Shown here: piece after piece, positions 47,611 through 59,570 of the stretch
Position numbering within the stretch: position 1 is the first letter of the stretch
Layout of the letters: each line of letters begins with the position of its first letter
Source of the DNA: Lithospermum erythrorhizon
Taxonomy: Eukaryota; Streptophyta; Magnoliopsida; Boraginales; Boraginaceae
Direction of reading: 5' to 3'
NCBI GenBank assembly: GCA_019722365.1
Contig: JADFUC010001527.1
Coordinates: 530,001 to 594,000 of the forward strand
Length of the DNA stretch: 64,000 nucleotides
Notes under the pieces: generated by a model
The model's database searches: none
Seen by the model: only the letters and a program-made list of their open reading frames with translations
What the model was told of the DNA's origin: nothing
Program-made: the position numbers and the translations under genes

Positions 47611-48219
47611 AACTCAATTTGACCATTTGTATAATAGTAGTACATTTTTGCTGGACAAACCAATGGCTTTTAGTATTGTAAGAAATTAATTCATATTTTT
47701 AGTTTGATTTCATAAACTCGCTCTAACCAACTGTGGTAGGCATGAGTATGAATAATTTAAAATATTAATATTTTTAATTTAATTATTAAAAATATTTTTA
47801 TATTTTTATTTCAAGTAAAAATTATGATATCAATTTAGGGACTATAAAGTTTGATAATTTGATAAATAAAATAATCTCTAGAGATAGAAATCTTTTTCGA
47901 TCACGGAGCTTATACTTTAAGTCAGGCAGATCAGAACGACGAATAATTTGAGAGTTTTGATCGCTTTTAAAATTTTGAACCCAAATATTTTATAAAAAAT
48001 TATTTTATTACTCTCAAAGTGGTAAAATTATATCAACCTATATATAGATTGATATAGTATTTTAAGCCTAATTTACTTATTAACATGGAAATCTTTGATT
48101 CAAATTATATAGTTGTATCTCGCTTAATAAATTAAAGATCATATAATGTTTGTTACTTTTTATATATGGGAAAAGAAAAATCAATAATCTCTTGTGGATT
48201 TGGGCGTAGTAATCATAAC

Positions 48220-48770
48220 TTTTAAATTCTTGGTTACTGAGCGAAATAATCAGAAGAATTGAACAGAAGTTTGAACAATCTTTAGATGATGATGTAGTAA
48301 GTAGTAATGATAAATTTAGGATTAAAGCGAGTTTCTGGGGGCACTTCTCACATTTATCGAAAAGAAAATTGTTAACCCAAAGTATTCAGAATGGATATAG
48401 AGGTAGATAAATAAATTTTGACTTTTTGTCGGTTGAGCCTTAAATAATTTCTTGACTTTATTGAAAATACATTAACCACTTTTTAAAGATGGATTTAGTA
48501 TGTAGCATTCATTAGTTTTGAATCTTCAAAGTGATTGAATTTTAAATAATTTTATTTATCGAAAAGAAAATTAAGCCAAATATTTCTTTTTAAAATGGAG
48601 GTATTATGTGAGTTACATTTAGTAATTTCGGAATTTTAATTTCATTGTTTTTAAATAATTTTTGCTATTGAGAAATGAAAATCATAATGATCTTTCAAAT
48701 AAGTGAATTTAGTATATAGTATCTATAAGCTTTAAATCTGATTGTTGAAATATTTTATTGATTATTTAAT
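48220..48770. repeat. Diverged tandem array of the ~100-bp unit, array B
   Basis: About five units, related to array A at 23155. Anchors near 48436, 48538, 48648 and 48741 are TTAAATAATTT-like, with spacing 93-110. An earlier anchor at 48234 is two periods upstream of 48436. Each unit again has AGATGGATTTAGTATGTAG, TTTTGAAT, GATTGAATTTTAAATAATTTTA and TTATCGAAAAGAAAATT blocks. Confidence 0.6.
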
Positions 48771-49199
48771 TAGAATCATTACAATTATATGACAGTTTAT
48801 TTAGGAGCACCTTGTGCATAATAATATATCAGGCCTTGAACATATACAAATATTCTGTGATGGCGATTATCTCAAAGATTCTAATTCCATGCGTGAAATT
48901 AATGAATTTATAAGAAGAAAGAAGTAATTTACTGAATGATCAACATATTTTCTTAAATAATTTATTTTAAATTATAATAAATAAACAATTATACATTATA
49001 TATTAAATTTTATAAAAGATAAAAGAAGCATAACTTTGATTGTTTGAGTATGACAAATGAATTTTTTAGACACAAAGTTTTTAAAATACGTAAAGGATAT
49101 TATTAATTATTGGTGACTTCATAGTTTTCTAGGATGACGATTTAGTGAAGATATTTAGAGCTCTGTTTCATTTCCTCACCACAAATAGTGTGAGTGGCC

Positions 49200-49620
49200 G
49201 AGGGTTTTTTTTAAAAGAAAATGGGTATCGCTTAAAATTTATAAAAAAGATTATTTATTATACTTTATTTCATTATAATTTTTACCAATTAGGGTCATTT
49301 AAGCATTTACAAATGGCCAAGATATTTGTATGCCTGCCTGATTATCACCATGCAAAGGGGAGGCGAGGATTTTTTTAAAGGAAAACTGGCACTGCTTAGA
49401 ATTTATAAAAATTAGAAGTATTACATAGCTTTTGTTTCTCTATTACAATTTTCACCAATTAGCCACGAGGCTGGACGATGAAACAAAGATATTTAGAAAT
49501 GTTTTGTCTTAATTTCTACTATTTTGAGGCTTTTTTTTTGTTTAACCCATGATAAAAATTTAATAAAATCGATTTATTACATACTTTGTTTCTCTATTAC
49601 CTTCATCCCACCTGTAAGCT
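49200..49620. repeat. Diverged ~165-bp tandem repeat, about 2.5 copies
   Basis: Units start at 49200, 49365 and 49526 with GAGG followed by a long T-run. Inside they share AAAATTTATAAAAA, TTTCTCTATTACAATTTTCACC-like and AAGATATTT blocks. The period is 161-165. It immediately follows the 100-bp array region but is a different unit. Confidence 0.65.
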
Positions 49621-49836
49621 TACTTTATTTTACACAAAGTTTTGTGATTTATTCAAATTCATCTCAATGCTACTCTATTTTATTTGACTACAAATTTGAA
49701 CCTAGTGAAAATTAAATTTTGGGATTTTTCTATTTAGGAAAAGTGGTCTTAGAGGAATTATAATTCTTTAATTACTTTTTTATCATTATAACAAAGAAAT
49801 CAATGCAAGTAAATCCACTTTGGCCCTTCTTTTTAA

Positions 49837-49945
49837 TACTCCTCTGCTTTTTTTTAGCTTGTTTTTTAAACTTATTTGCACATAAATTTAAGAAAAAATA
49901 AAAAGTAATCAAAAAGTGCATTGAAAATGTAGAATTACAATTAAT
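49837..49945. mobile_element. Half of a Stowaway-like MITE
   Basis: CTCCTCTGCTTTTTTTTAGC followed by AAGTAATCAAAAAGTGCATT and GAAAATGTAGAATTACAATT matches one half of the family at 15106 and 18890. The opposite end is missing or unrecognisable. Confidence 0.4.
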
Positions 49946-50397
49946 CAAATAATATCATTTGCCATTGCTTATTTCAAGATAAAGAAATTTCAAAAAGCTC
50001 ATTAAAAATCGTGAAAATACGATGTTTAAATGATAACTATAAAAATTAATTTTTTTTATTAAACAACAATTATAAAAAAATGAATGGTGTAATATAAAAA
50101 TTATTGGGTCGGTCAATATGTCCTCCCAGTAAATCCAACATTCAATCCCCACCTTCGAAATATATCTTCTAAGTGTAATGTGTCAGTGCATCTATAAATA
50201 CACCTCTACTTTTACTTCTTTCCATCTCCAACCTCATTTTCCTAAGCTTTTGAATTATTTTTGGCTTTTTCTTTTGCTTAATTTCATTAAGGCAAAATCT
50301 ATCAACAAACTAATCTTTCCTCGCCTCTTTGCTTAATTGCTTCTCTGATCTTCAAGCGAATCTCCTTTGTATGTGAACTTACTTCTCTTCATCATCA

Positions 50398-53300
50398 ATG
50401 GCGGCTCACTTTGAAATGTCTAAAGAGGTAATTTATTGTTCATGCATGGTGCATTCTTTTGTTATACTTGTCATGCAAAATCAAGAATCTATATCAAGAA
50501 AATAATATTGAGTGGTTGGTTTTGAATTTTATACTTAATCTTGAAATATAGATTTTAAAATATTTAAATTATCATCAGGTGAAGTTTAATAAAGAAGAAA
50601 ATGGAGAAGGGGGAGAATTCACTAAGGATGGTAGTGTTGATATGCATGGGAAACCAGCAATTCGAGATAATAGTGGAAGATGGGTTGCTGGACTTATCAT
50701 TCTGTGTAAGTTACTACTTTTGAACAGCTTCTGCACTGCACATTCCCTTTTTGATATCATCACCTACTTATCGGACGTACTACTCGATTGCAGCTTTAAT
50801 CTACAATAATGTTTTGAATTTGTTGGGAAAAAAGCAAGAAATAAAGTCATAATAATTTAGGAAGGTTACATTTATAACACATCAAAACGTTTGGGAAGGT
50901 TACATTTCCATATTTGTACATGCCTAAAGATTTCAAATACGAAATGGAAGAAAATAAAGTAGTTAATCCATTAATGTTGTCAAATAAACTAGGTAAAGTT
51001 TAATGATGATAATAGAGGTTCGAAAAACCAATCCAAGTAATGAACATAAAGCTAGTATCAATATTATAAGCCGTCAATTCAAGAATCGTCCATGCATGTT
51101 ATTCTTGTTGCACATGCTGAATTGACAAAACTAGCTTATTACCTGGAACGATTATCATGTACATATATGCATATACTTAATGCTAATGCATGAACTAATA
51201 ATGCTAATGCATGAACTTTGTTGCATGATGTGATGAGCATGGATGGGATGTGTAGTTCAGGTGGGTACTCCACAAAATGAGTACTCCATTTATACAAACA
51301 ATCTCTTATGAGCAAAAGGGAGAGTGGATTCTCCCTAAACTATTCCTAAATCTCTGGAGCTCCATGCCTCCATCCTAAGATGGGAAGGACCTAGCCTTTC
51401 GAACCCCTAATCTCTGAAGTTTGAATATATTCTAAATAAATGCATAAAAATTTATTTGGAACTAAAAATATTAATAGTATATGTTAACATAGAGATGTTA
51501 TGAAGTAAATTTTTTTATTCTAAAAATCTATATTTACTTTCACAACTAATTAAATGCATTCAAGATTCTCCTAGTTTGATGATCAATATTATATATGTAT
51601 ACACAATGTTTCAATATTATTGTAAGAAATCATGAATCGAATCTAAATGCACCTTGATACACTCATGTAGATTTTGACATGAAACAGGGAACTCAAGGTC
51701 TAGCTACGCTGGCCTTCTTTGGTGTGGGAGTGAACTTGGTATTATTCCTGACAAGGGTCCTCCAACAAGATAATGCCGTTAAAATAGTGTTAGTAAAATG
51801 GACTGAAACTTGTTGAGACTTTTTCACTCTCTAGGGAGCTTTTCTTAGTGGGGATCTTTGTTGGGGAAGATACAAACTTGTGCCATCTTCCGTGTTTTTC
51901 ATTTTATTGGCTTGTAAGTCCTCTTTATTCAACTTAGTTATCATTTTTGTCCATAAGAAGTGTGACTGATGGGCCATTCTATAATTTAGGAAAGGTAGGG
52001 TTTAGGGCAAGATATCACTTGCTTTCTAGTTATTCCTTATTGAATCCCAAAGGTTGTGGGAATCAAAACAACCTATGCATCAAAGCATCCAAGTTGGCAG
52101 GATTGGTCTCTGTTTTCATATATCCATTTGTAGTGAGAAGCTAGGAAATGGAGGTTACCAGCCAAATATTGCCACATTTGGGGCTGATCAGTTTGATGTG
52201 AGCACTTTGTTATGACTCTCAAAAGTGGCATTTTTTCAGCTACTTCTACCTTGCTCTTAACTGGTTCACTCTCTCGGTCACCATATTGAGTTATTTCGAG
52301 GATGACCAAGGGTGGATGTCTGATTTAGGGGCGCCTGCAGCCTCCGCCTTTGCGATTGGTGTTGTTTCTAGTAGGCACCAAAAGATACAGACATTTCAAA
52401 CCTTCTGGGAATCCCCTAGCAAGATTTGGTCAAGTGATTGTTGCAGCAACCAAGAAATGGAAAGTGCAGATGCCCCAAGGCGAGGGTCATCTGTATGATG
52501 CAGATACAAAAGAAAGCACTGGAAATGGAAGTAGAAAGATGGTCCATACTCAAGGTTTCAAGTAAGAAATTTTCATTGATCCTCTGATTTTTCTAGCAAG
52601 CACCATTAGTTTTTAAGACTCTATATTGATTGTCTATATGGGTAGATTCTTGGACAGAGCAGCTTTGATCACATCAATGGATTTCAATAACGAGAAGCAA
52701 AATGATTTCAATCCATGCATGCCTCTGCCCCATTCTCAAGTGGAAGAGGTTAAGGCATATTGAGATTGCTACCAATCTGGTTGTGCACCATGAATCTATC
52801 TAGTTATTTTCAGATCTAAATGGCTCTTCTTCGGTTGAGTAAGGAGCAGCAATGACAACCAGTTAGATAACCTCCGAATCCCTGCAGCAAAAGTATGTCT
52901 TAGCTTTTGATGATTCTAAGTGTGGCAGCCTTTCTATTTTCCTATACAGGAAAGTTTTAATCCAGTTGTACGAAACCATGAAGAAAAGCCTCACCGAGTT
53001 TAAAAGGATGGGTGAAAGTAGGACTTGAAAGTTATAAAGCAGTTATCGCTATGGTCCTAGTAGGATCGTGGAATGCTATCGGCTAAAATATGCAAGCAAA
53101 GATTGCAGCTCACTAGAAACTCTGCTCATTGAGCATCTTACAAATTCCCCCCAATATGCTCTAATTAGGTGTTTGAGGTCTTTTATGCATGTTGACAATC
53201 AGAGTTCAACGCATGGCACCAGAAGTAAGGGGCTCCAAGAGTTTTGGTGAGTACCTTTGCATGACATCTTATATCTCTAGGGAATTAGGCTGGTTTGTTA

Positions 53301-53457
53301 CTCAGGTGATGAAGACATCAGAGGAGATCATATGCCCGGATGGATCCTATTGAATCTTAAATATGAAGATGATAGGTTTTTACTTTCTTGCTAGTTATTT
53401 AATGAACAATTGATTTTGTTTGTCTAGATTGTTTGTTTCTAAATGGCACGCGAATAT
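50398..53457 (+). pseudogene. NRT1/PTR family (NPF7-type) transporter pseudogene, near full length
   Basis: NPF proteins are 12-helix proton-coupled carriers of nitrate, peptides or hormones; the NPF7 group includes the root nitrate transporters NRT1.5 and NRT1.8. Exon 1 (50398-50427) is MAAHFEMSKE. Exon 2 (50579-50705) has DGSVDMHGKPAIRDNSGRWV. Exon 3 from 51688 has QGLATLAFFGVGVNLVLFLT then stops, YSLLNPKGCG, and NGGYQPNIATFGADQFD. Later pieces are SYFYLALNW, LVGTKRYRHFKPSGNPL, FLDRAALITSMDF, VECYRLKYASKDC, DHMPGWI and SKWHANI. The exon 2-3 join is out of frame, and frameshifts, stops and deletions recur. Introns are retained, so it arose by DNA duplication, not retroposition. It is clearly non-functional. 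Confidence 0.88.
51178..51220. repeat. Short tandem repeat inside the NPF pseudogene intron
   Basis: AATGCTAATGCATGAACT occurs twice in a row with a period of about 21 bases. Confidence 0.7.
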
Positions 53458-54227
53458 TGTAAAGCAGCAATTTCCATTTAGAAACATGGAGAATACAAGA
53501 AAGCAGCACAGACGAATATGAAGTGTAATTAAATGTGCACTTAGTGTCAAAGATGAACTTATTTATTACATGAGGAAATTAATTTGGGTCTACTCTTTCC
53601 TCCCATTTTATCCTTAGGAATCTCATGTCTGGTATTCAGAGGTATTAATTATATGTAGAGGCCTGTATTCAGCAGACTTAAAGTTCAGACCTCATTTAGC
53701 ACGAGTTATATTATTTTGGTTTGAAACAAAACTTGGAAATAAATAAACCCCTGGGGGGTTGGCTTTGTTTTAAAAATGTTGAAAACAGTATTCATCCTAA
53801 TATTTAACCCAAATGCGTCCTGCCCTCATCCTGGTTAGGTCAGACCAGGCTGGTGATAAGCAAAATTGTAAGATGAAGAAAAGTGCAAAACTATAATGCA
53901 TGGTGCTAGTGCTAAAGAAAATTATCAAGTGGATAGGATTAAAATGATGAAAGATTCCAAAGGGAATTGCGAATATCAGATTTAATAAGATGCTCAAGCA
54001 AAATCTTATACATGGTCTCATAACTGGATCTCTTTGATTGTAAATACAAGTATGGTGCTAAAATTTCAAATATTTCTACGGGCTTTCGTAGAATGAAACA
54101 CGTCTCTGTTACTTTGAATTAATCTTTTATATGGAGAATATTAATGAATTTATTATATGTGTGTAATTCTACAAACTATTCGGTATTGTTTTAGCTGGAA
54201 ACATAGACTCGTTAGAATAATCAAGAA

Positions 54228-57200
54228 TCAACCTTGTACCTTACGAACTTGAATGTGGTGAGTTGACTCTTGTCGCCAAATTGATCGTGCTCCACTTTGG
54301 ACAAGAGTGACAAACTGGCCCTCCTTCACCAGATTATTTTTCTGAAGGATGAAGAGAACAATAAGATTTCATTTAAAACTAGAATAGTTAAAGATTTAAA
54401 AGTTCCAAACCATGATTTAAGAAAAACTGACTAGTCAAAATTCATAGTTTTAGAGAGAAAGTCTCTGTTCATCTGAGAATTCCATACATTGGTTTCACAC
54501 CCCGATACAGAGCTGTCACAATCTCCCTCTTAAATAGGGTGGGGAAGAGGCATTGCTAACACATTTTCTAGAGATGTATTTAATTGAAAGAAGACACTTC
54601 TCCTCTAAATTTCTACAGCCAAAGGAAGGATTAAACAAACTATCACTTAAGGATTTATTGTTACATTTAGGCTTGAAAAAGAGAAATACATCACAGGAAC
54701 TTAAGATCATGAGTTCAAACCAGAACAATTAGAAGTCTTTGAGATTAAAACATCAAAATAGGAAGAATGAAAAGTAAGAAAAAGTATAAAATGACAAAAC
54801 CACAGTATTAAGAGAATAGTAGCTTGAAATACTTTTAAAGGTATATCAAAGTGATAAAGAAAGTTCAGGATGAATTCAGTAGGATCACAAAATGTTGATT
54901 ATTACTACTGCTTAATATTTGGCAATTGATAGAAAAGCAAACAAAAACCAAGAAGATAAGTTCATTTATTTAATCAATAATCTAGAACGCAAACAGATCA
55001 TGAAATGTTTGATACCTCTAACCATTCTATATTTTTTGTTAGACCATCATATTTAGAACTAAAATCATAAGGATGACAGTATTTATTAATGGCCCAGAAG
55101 AACAGCCACCTAAGGTTCCATCGAGGGTGCTGAATACAAATTGGAGGGAAGAGCATCATCGCTTGTATTTATTTCTAGAGTGACGACGATTATATGGGCA
55201 AAATTCTGACTCAATAATTAATTATTCAATCTCGTAAGACTAGCTAAGTTAATACATACAAATTAAACAACACCCCCAATCAGGCCCTAATGATACAACC
55301 AAACGGAATATGGCATAAAGCACTGCTCAATGGTGCTCCACTTATAAGGCATTTCCTGAGTATTAAATGTATCACAAATTTTATTATGCATGACATCATG
55401 AGCAATTGATGACTGAAAATTGACTTGGGAGGACCAAAAGCGACCAACAGAGTTGACCCTGTCTCAGCCAAGAATACACAAACAGGATCATTTTATGGAT
55501 ACCTGAAACATTAGAATCAAACCATTAGCAAATTGAATCTTCTAATTTCTGTTTTTCTCAGTAGGGCTTTTATTGAGTTTTTTTAACCTGGTCCTCTACC
55601 TTCAACAAACACTGACTATGCACCTTCTGTTTAGTTGTATGGGTGTTTGCAGAATAGAATTCAAAAATATAGAAAGAACCTCTAAATTTATTAGAATAAC
55701 TAATAGCTGGATTAGAACGATTTATACAGTGATTTAGCCACTCAAAGCAGCCCCAGAGATGGAATTCTAACAGACAGAATATGGGTAGTTAATCCATCTT
55801 TCGAAAACGAATTTGCTAGCATCGCAGATGAACTAATATAGTAAAAGAAAAGCAATTTTTTAATAACTCTAAGAACTCTCTGGAAAGTCTGATTAAGGTC
55901 ATAAAGACCAATTTAATTAGTAGAAGTCCGGGGTATTTCTTTCCAGATATTAATTATCTCAGATATGAGAAAGAATATTTTATTTCAAAAACCACTTATA
56001 GTCATTTAAGGGAAAAAACACTTGGAAAGAGCATTCAGATAAAGAACTATATAGCTTCTTTCAGTTATAAATAGGTAGGTGAGTATTTGGAAGAACTAGC
56101 TGAATGAGGTGGACTTACTTCCATTAGTAGTTTCAAAAGGATAATGGCATCAGCACCTTCTTCACTGGGCAATAGCAATGTCAGAAACCCTCAGCCTAGC
56201 ATTGGATGAATTATCATATTTTTAGTTACAATTACTGGCTTTTGCATGTCTCTACCATTGATAGCAATCTCCGTATATAAAAAACATCATGATCATATAA
56301 TCCTCATGTAGTTCAAAAAGAAATTATAAAAAAATAAGTTAGAAAACACAACCATTCATATCTGAACATCATATCATGATTCTGCCTCATCGGGGCACTT
56401 TAACAAAAGTCTAGGATAAAAGGAGTTTGGCAAAGCCTTTACACCCTTGCGCCAAAAAACAGAATCAAACGCAAAAATATGTGGATAATTCCTGTATTTA
56501 ATGTATATCTTATTTATAGAACTAAATAGAAACCAAAACAGTCATAAATTATGTAAACATCAAATTTTAAAGTTGAAGAAAGAACTCATTAGATTAGATA
56601 AAATGATAGCTAGTCTTAAATAAAATCGCAAAACTGCAGACAATTATAAAGATTAAGAAGAGTTAAAGATCACCAAGCATAAAGCACTTCCTCATGGCAC
56701 AAGATTCATTTTGTCAAACATTATGAATCAAGAAATTAACTGAACCAAAATCTTAGCACACAGGGAAAGAAAAGTAGACATTTTGGTCTCCAATATTCAA
56801 CTGCCAAGCCACCACCACCCCAGCATTGTTAGTTCCCTTCAAATTGTTAGTAGCATCTAATTCCACTGATGCAAGAAAGCGATCATTCTAAAGATTTGGT
56901 ATGGAATCTGCACTTTCAATCTTTACAATCACACGAATATCAGCATTGCAGCCTGCAAATTTGTGTAATCAAATTACAAATCACACCAAAATGAAATCTA
57001 TTAAAGTACCTAATTATAGAAGGAAAGATGATCTTTTACTTTTAGATAATCTTTTGTCTATGAACACCTAGTATCTTTCTGCAAAGTAGAGATGTTACGC
57101 AAAACAACTTATTATTTCAAACTTGATGTTTCCTAGTAGCCTATCTGTTGAATTGGTAAAACAAAATCACACACACTCAATGGTTATGCAAATTTAAGAT

Positions 57201-59570
57201 GCTACAAAGGGTCGAAAAAATGTTTCAATAGAACAATGTCTGTGGGAACCAGAGAATCTGTAATTTAGCTGTAGTACTTTCCACATTAGCTTAAGTGCTT
57301 CCCTTGATTTTAGTTCTCCTCATCAATTCATCAAGACATTGACTGAGACTCTGATCATTTATTCCACACCCAGGACAGGAAGTTAGCAATAAGATCCTAT
57401 TGCCTTTTTATCATTATAAGTTGTCAGTCTCTTTTCTCGCATCAAGCGTACCAAATATCAAGGCTTAAAAAGAAAAAAGAATGACTAATAGGTCCCCCCA
57501 CATCCACATCATTTATGAAATCGTCATAATTAACACTAACAGTGTCTTCAGTGCTGACACCTCTTTTGATAGTAAAATTAAATTCTTGACCCTCTTTCAG
57601 GTAGATGGGCTGTGGTAAGTCACCACTTCTAACCTCTGGTCCCTGCATAATTACAAAACAGAACTAGGGTGAAAAAGAAAGAATGGGATTCTTCAATAGA
57701 TGCTTGAGATGGCATTCTTTCGAAAACTTTGAAAAGATAAACATGAGAAGGTGTTTTCTTTATACTAAGATACTGGTTTGAACTTCTTATGCTTATTAAA
57801 TGTATATATTCTCTACAGCATGTTAGCATGGATATATAGTTACAAATTTGAAGTTGAGAAACCTTTTGATTGTTCATTAAACAAAACACACAAATAAATG
57901 GATTCCGTTTATCCGGCAGCATCTTTAGTTTCAGACCACATACCTTGGTGTCCAGCATGATGGCGATAACATTATTCCCAGAAAGAGCATTGTATTCTTT
58001 AACAATATCAACAGTTTTCTGATGTGATGCATGGTCTCCATGGGACATGTTCAAGCGTGCCACATTCATTCCAGATTCTAGTGATGATTATAGGAGTCTG
58101 GCACATTTGGTGGGGCTGAATTGTACAAACTATCTTTGTTTTTCTTTGAGGAGGTAAAATTGACGTCTGTAATAGTTCAAGCTATATACCTCAGATTATT
58201 AATTAACAGAAGATTCCTAGTTAAGTGCACACAGGATTACTGAAGTCAATAATACTAAGAAGGAGAAATCAAGGATATAATAGGTAATGTTTCTCTCGAA
58301 GCTGCAAAGCGAGAATTTTAGTTTCAGAGAAGTGAAGAGCAATTAAACGGCATGAAATTGTAAGAAAAGGAATATTTTGGTAACGTTAACCAGATTTCAA
58401 GAATAACCTTTCATGCAACCATTGAAGTAATATAAGAAAAGATCTTAAAACATTCCTTTATCTCAAACCTCAAAAATCTTGCACTAATGATACCATAAAA
58501 TATTTGCACTAATGAAATTCAGGGCTTTCTCAATGTCTTCACTCTTAACATGGTCCAAAAAAGAATATACTCCTCTCAATTAATCTAGTGAAATACCTAT
58601 GCCATGTTCAACACTACCTAGCCCAGTCTCGACATGGATCCGATATTCCAAATGGTGGCACGTCGGGTGGCACACCAATAAAAGGTTTACAATTGCAGTA
58701 GTTTTACATTTATTTTTAACTTAAATTATCCAATCGTCCCATGCCATCCTTTCAAGTCTTAAAGTTTGTCCTTTGATTGAATGCCACTTTCAAATTTCCC
58801 ACCAAAATTCACCAACCACTGAGTTCCTGTCTCTCTAACTAGCTCATGATTTTGTATTCATGTATAAGTTTGCAAAATCTAGCACAATTTCATCAGCAAA
58901 CCTCTATTCATTGAAACGAATCTAGCACAAACAGCGGCAAAACCAGGACTTTTATGTTGAGGTGGCTGAATGAATTGATACAAGAAAAATAACGAAACCA
59001 TAAAAAAAAAGTCTTAGGTATTAACTTAATAATTTTTCAAAAAATGTATATTAATATCTTATTTTTCTATAGTATACGTTTATTTTTCAAAATATTAGGG
59101 GTGACTGACTACCTCTATGCCTCCCCCGAGTTCCACCACTGAACACAAACTCTCACTAACACATAGAACATACACATAAAGTTTCATAATTCCACATGTA
59201 TTTCAGCTACTCCACTAACACACACACATGCAAGCCTGAGTAATCAATTTAATAAATTAAAAACTAACCATTCCAGCAGTTTGACACAAAAACAAAATCA
59301 ACTTACAGGGGTGAGTGAACCATTGGATGAAGAAACACTCCCAAAGTCAATATTTTTATTGATGGTGGTCACTTGTTTCTTCTCCCCTGATACGGATTTC
59401 ACAGCAACAATTTGGGTTCTGCAAGATTGTTTCTTGGCCCATGATTCAGAAGTCAAGAAAATATGGTTGACTCTCTTCACAGATGATAATAAACCATCTT
59501 GGGTTTGTCCAGAGAGGTTTATGACAACATTGGGTTTCAGTATTCCACTCTGCATATACATTGTTGCCAT
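54228..59570 (-). pseudogene. Plastidial pyruvate kinase (PKp beta-type) pseudogene
   Basis: Plastid pyruvate kinase turns PEP and ADP into pyruvate and ATP, feeding fatty-acid synthesis. On the minus strand, exon 1 (59307-59570) encodes an 88-residue transit-peptide-like start, MATMYMQSGIL. Exon 2 (57944-58166) has RKTKIVCTI then a net 2-base deletion, then MNVARLNMSHGDHASHQKTV and NVIAIMLDTK. Exon 3 (about 57494-57642) has GPEVRSGDLPQPI, KRGVSTEDTVSVNYDDF and loses its donor. An exon at about 56952 has SCNADIRVIVKIESADSIPN then a stop. 56119-56216 keeps SDIAIA and EGADAI out of frame. The last exon (54228-54341) has LVKEGQFVTLVQSG and RQESTHHIQVRKVQ with its stop. The metal and substrate-binding exons between are missing or unrecognisable. 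Exon order is kept, so this is a decayed duplicate. Confidence 0.85.

Noticed and set aside
50398..50809. Intact short NPF-like gene from exons 1-2
   Set aside because: Exons 1-2 are clean, but the join to exon 3 is out of frame and later exons carry many stops, so the locus is called a pseudogene.
55280..55500. Possible further pyruvate kinase exon on the minus strand (VFLAETGSTLLVAFGPPKSIF)
   Set aside because: Weakly resembles the C-terminal VVFTRTGxMAVLLSHYRPS region, but the match is too poor to list as an exon.
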